NCBI GenBank assembly: GCA_933822405.4
Contig: CAKOGP040000001.1
Coordinates: 861,429-925,428 of the forward strand
Length of the DNA: 64,000 nt
Source of the DNA: Cylindrotheca closterium
Lineage: Eukaryota > Bacillariophyta > Bacillariophyceae > Bacillariales > Bacillariaceae
Reading direction: 5' to 3'
Program-made: the position numbers and the translations under genes
The notes under the pieces: generated by a model
Told to the model about the DNA's origin: nothing
The model's input: only the letters and a program-made list of their open reading frames with translations
Database searches by the model: none
Shown here: positions 63,892 through 64,000 of the stretch, in pieces
How the letters are laid out: the number at the start of each line of letters is the position of its first letter
Position numbering within the stretch: position 1 is the stretch's first letter

Positions 63892-64000
63892 GTTTTGTTG
63901 CTAGACTATCAATCAATGCTATGCTTGAAATGTATTTTTTGGTCAATGATTGACGTCTCCAAAATCTGCGGGATGTATTTTTTGATTTGGCTGTGTTCTG

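Noticed and set aside
1..64000. Transposons, CRISPR arrays or viral insertions
   Set aside because: No transposase, reverse transcriptase, integrase, long terminal repeat or spaced direct-repeat array was seen on either strand.

Overview
This window looks like nuclear DNA from a diatom, most likely a pennate one. The genes are compact and often carry short GT-AG introns, mostly about 65-160 bp. Neighbouring genes commonly end only 66-230 bp apart. One predicted plastid protein has a signal peptide followed by an Ala-Phe cleavage motif, as diatom plastid preproteins do. One secreted protein combines PS-rich linkers with a Cys-rich module I associate with diatom genomes. I saw no transposon, CRISPR array, rRNA or convincing tRNA. 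All gene identities come from reading translated motifs, with no database search.

Layout. 1-16 kb: a TatD-type nuclease gene with an apparent one-base frameshift, a long acidic protein with repeated W/F-S-Y-L motifs, a Golgi-type GlcNAc transferase, a TBC1D23-like trafficking protein, a disordered protein and an ERK-type MAP kinase. 15-24 kb: an unknown protein, a plastid-targeted methyltransferase-like protein, a BLM/Sgs1-type RecQ helicase with an extra GRF zinc finger, and an MsrA with an acylation-type N-terminus. 24-30 kb: a four-exon gene joining two GAF-like domains to seven Cys/His zinc repeats, then an unknown nuclear protein. 30-40 kb: an AP-4 sigma subunit, an AAGAB-type adaptor chaperone, a ZUFSP-like protease with SUMO-interacting motifs, a Cwc21/SRRM2 splicing factor, an AP-2 mu subunit and a TauE/SafE transporter. 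40-50 kb: a secreted lectin-like protein, unknown proteins, a frataxin-like mitochondrial protein, a cupin protein and NOC3. 50-64 kb: a Rab5-type GTPase, a membrane-anchored Nudix hydrolase, a SWI3-like chromatin subunit, a small membrane protein, a PP2C phosphatase, a DHHC acyltransferase with a degenerate zinc domain, an App1-type HAD protein with five TPYG-type repeats, and an unknown protein.

How the genes relate. They are housekeeping and regulatory nuclear genes, not an operon. The clearest theme is membrane traffic: AP-4 sigma, AAGAB, AP-2 mu, Rab5, the TBC1D23-like protein, DHHC and perhaps the GlcNAc transferase. AP-4 sigma, AAGAB and AP-2 mu lie within about 8 kb. The most novel-looking architectures are the GAF-GAF-zinc-repeat protein, the HAD-TPYG-repeat protein, the acidic repeat protein and the SIM-bearing ZUFSP homologue.
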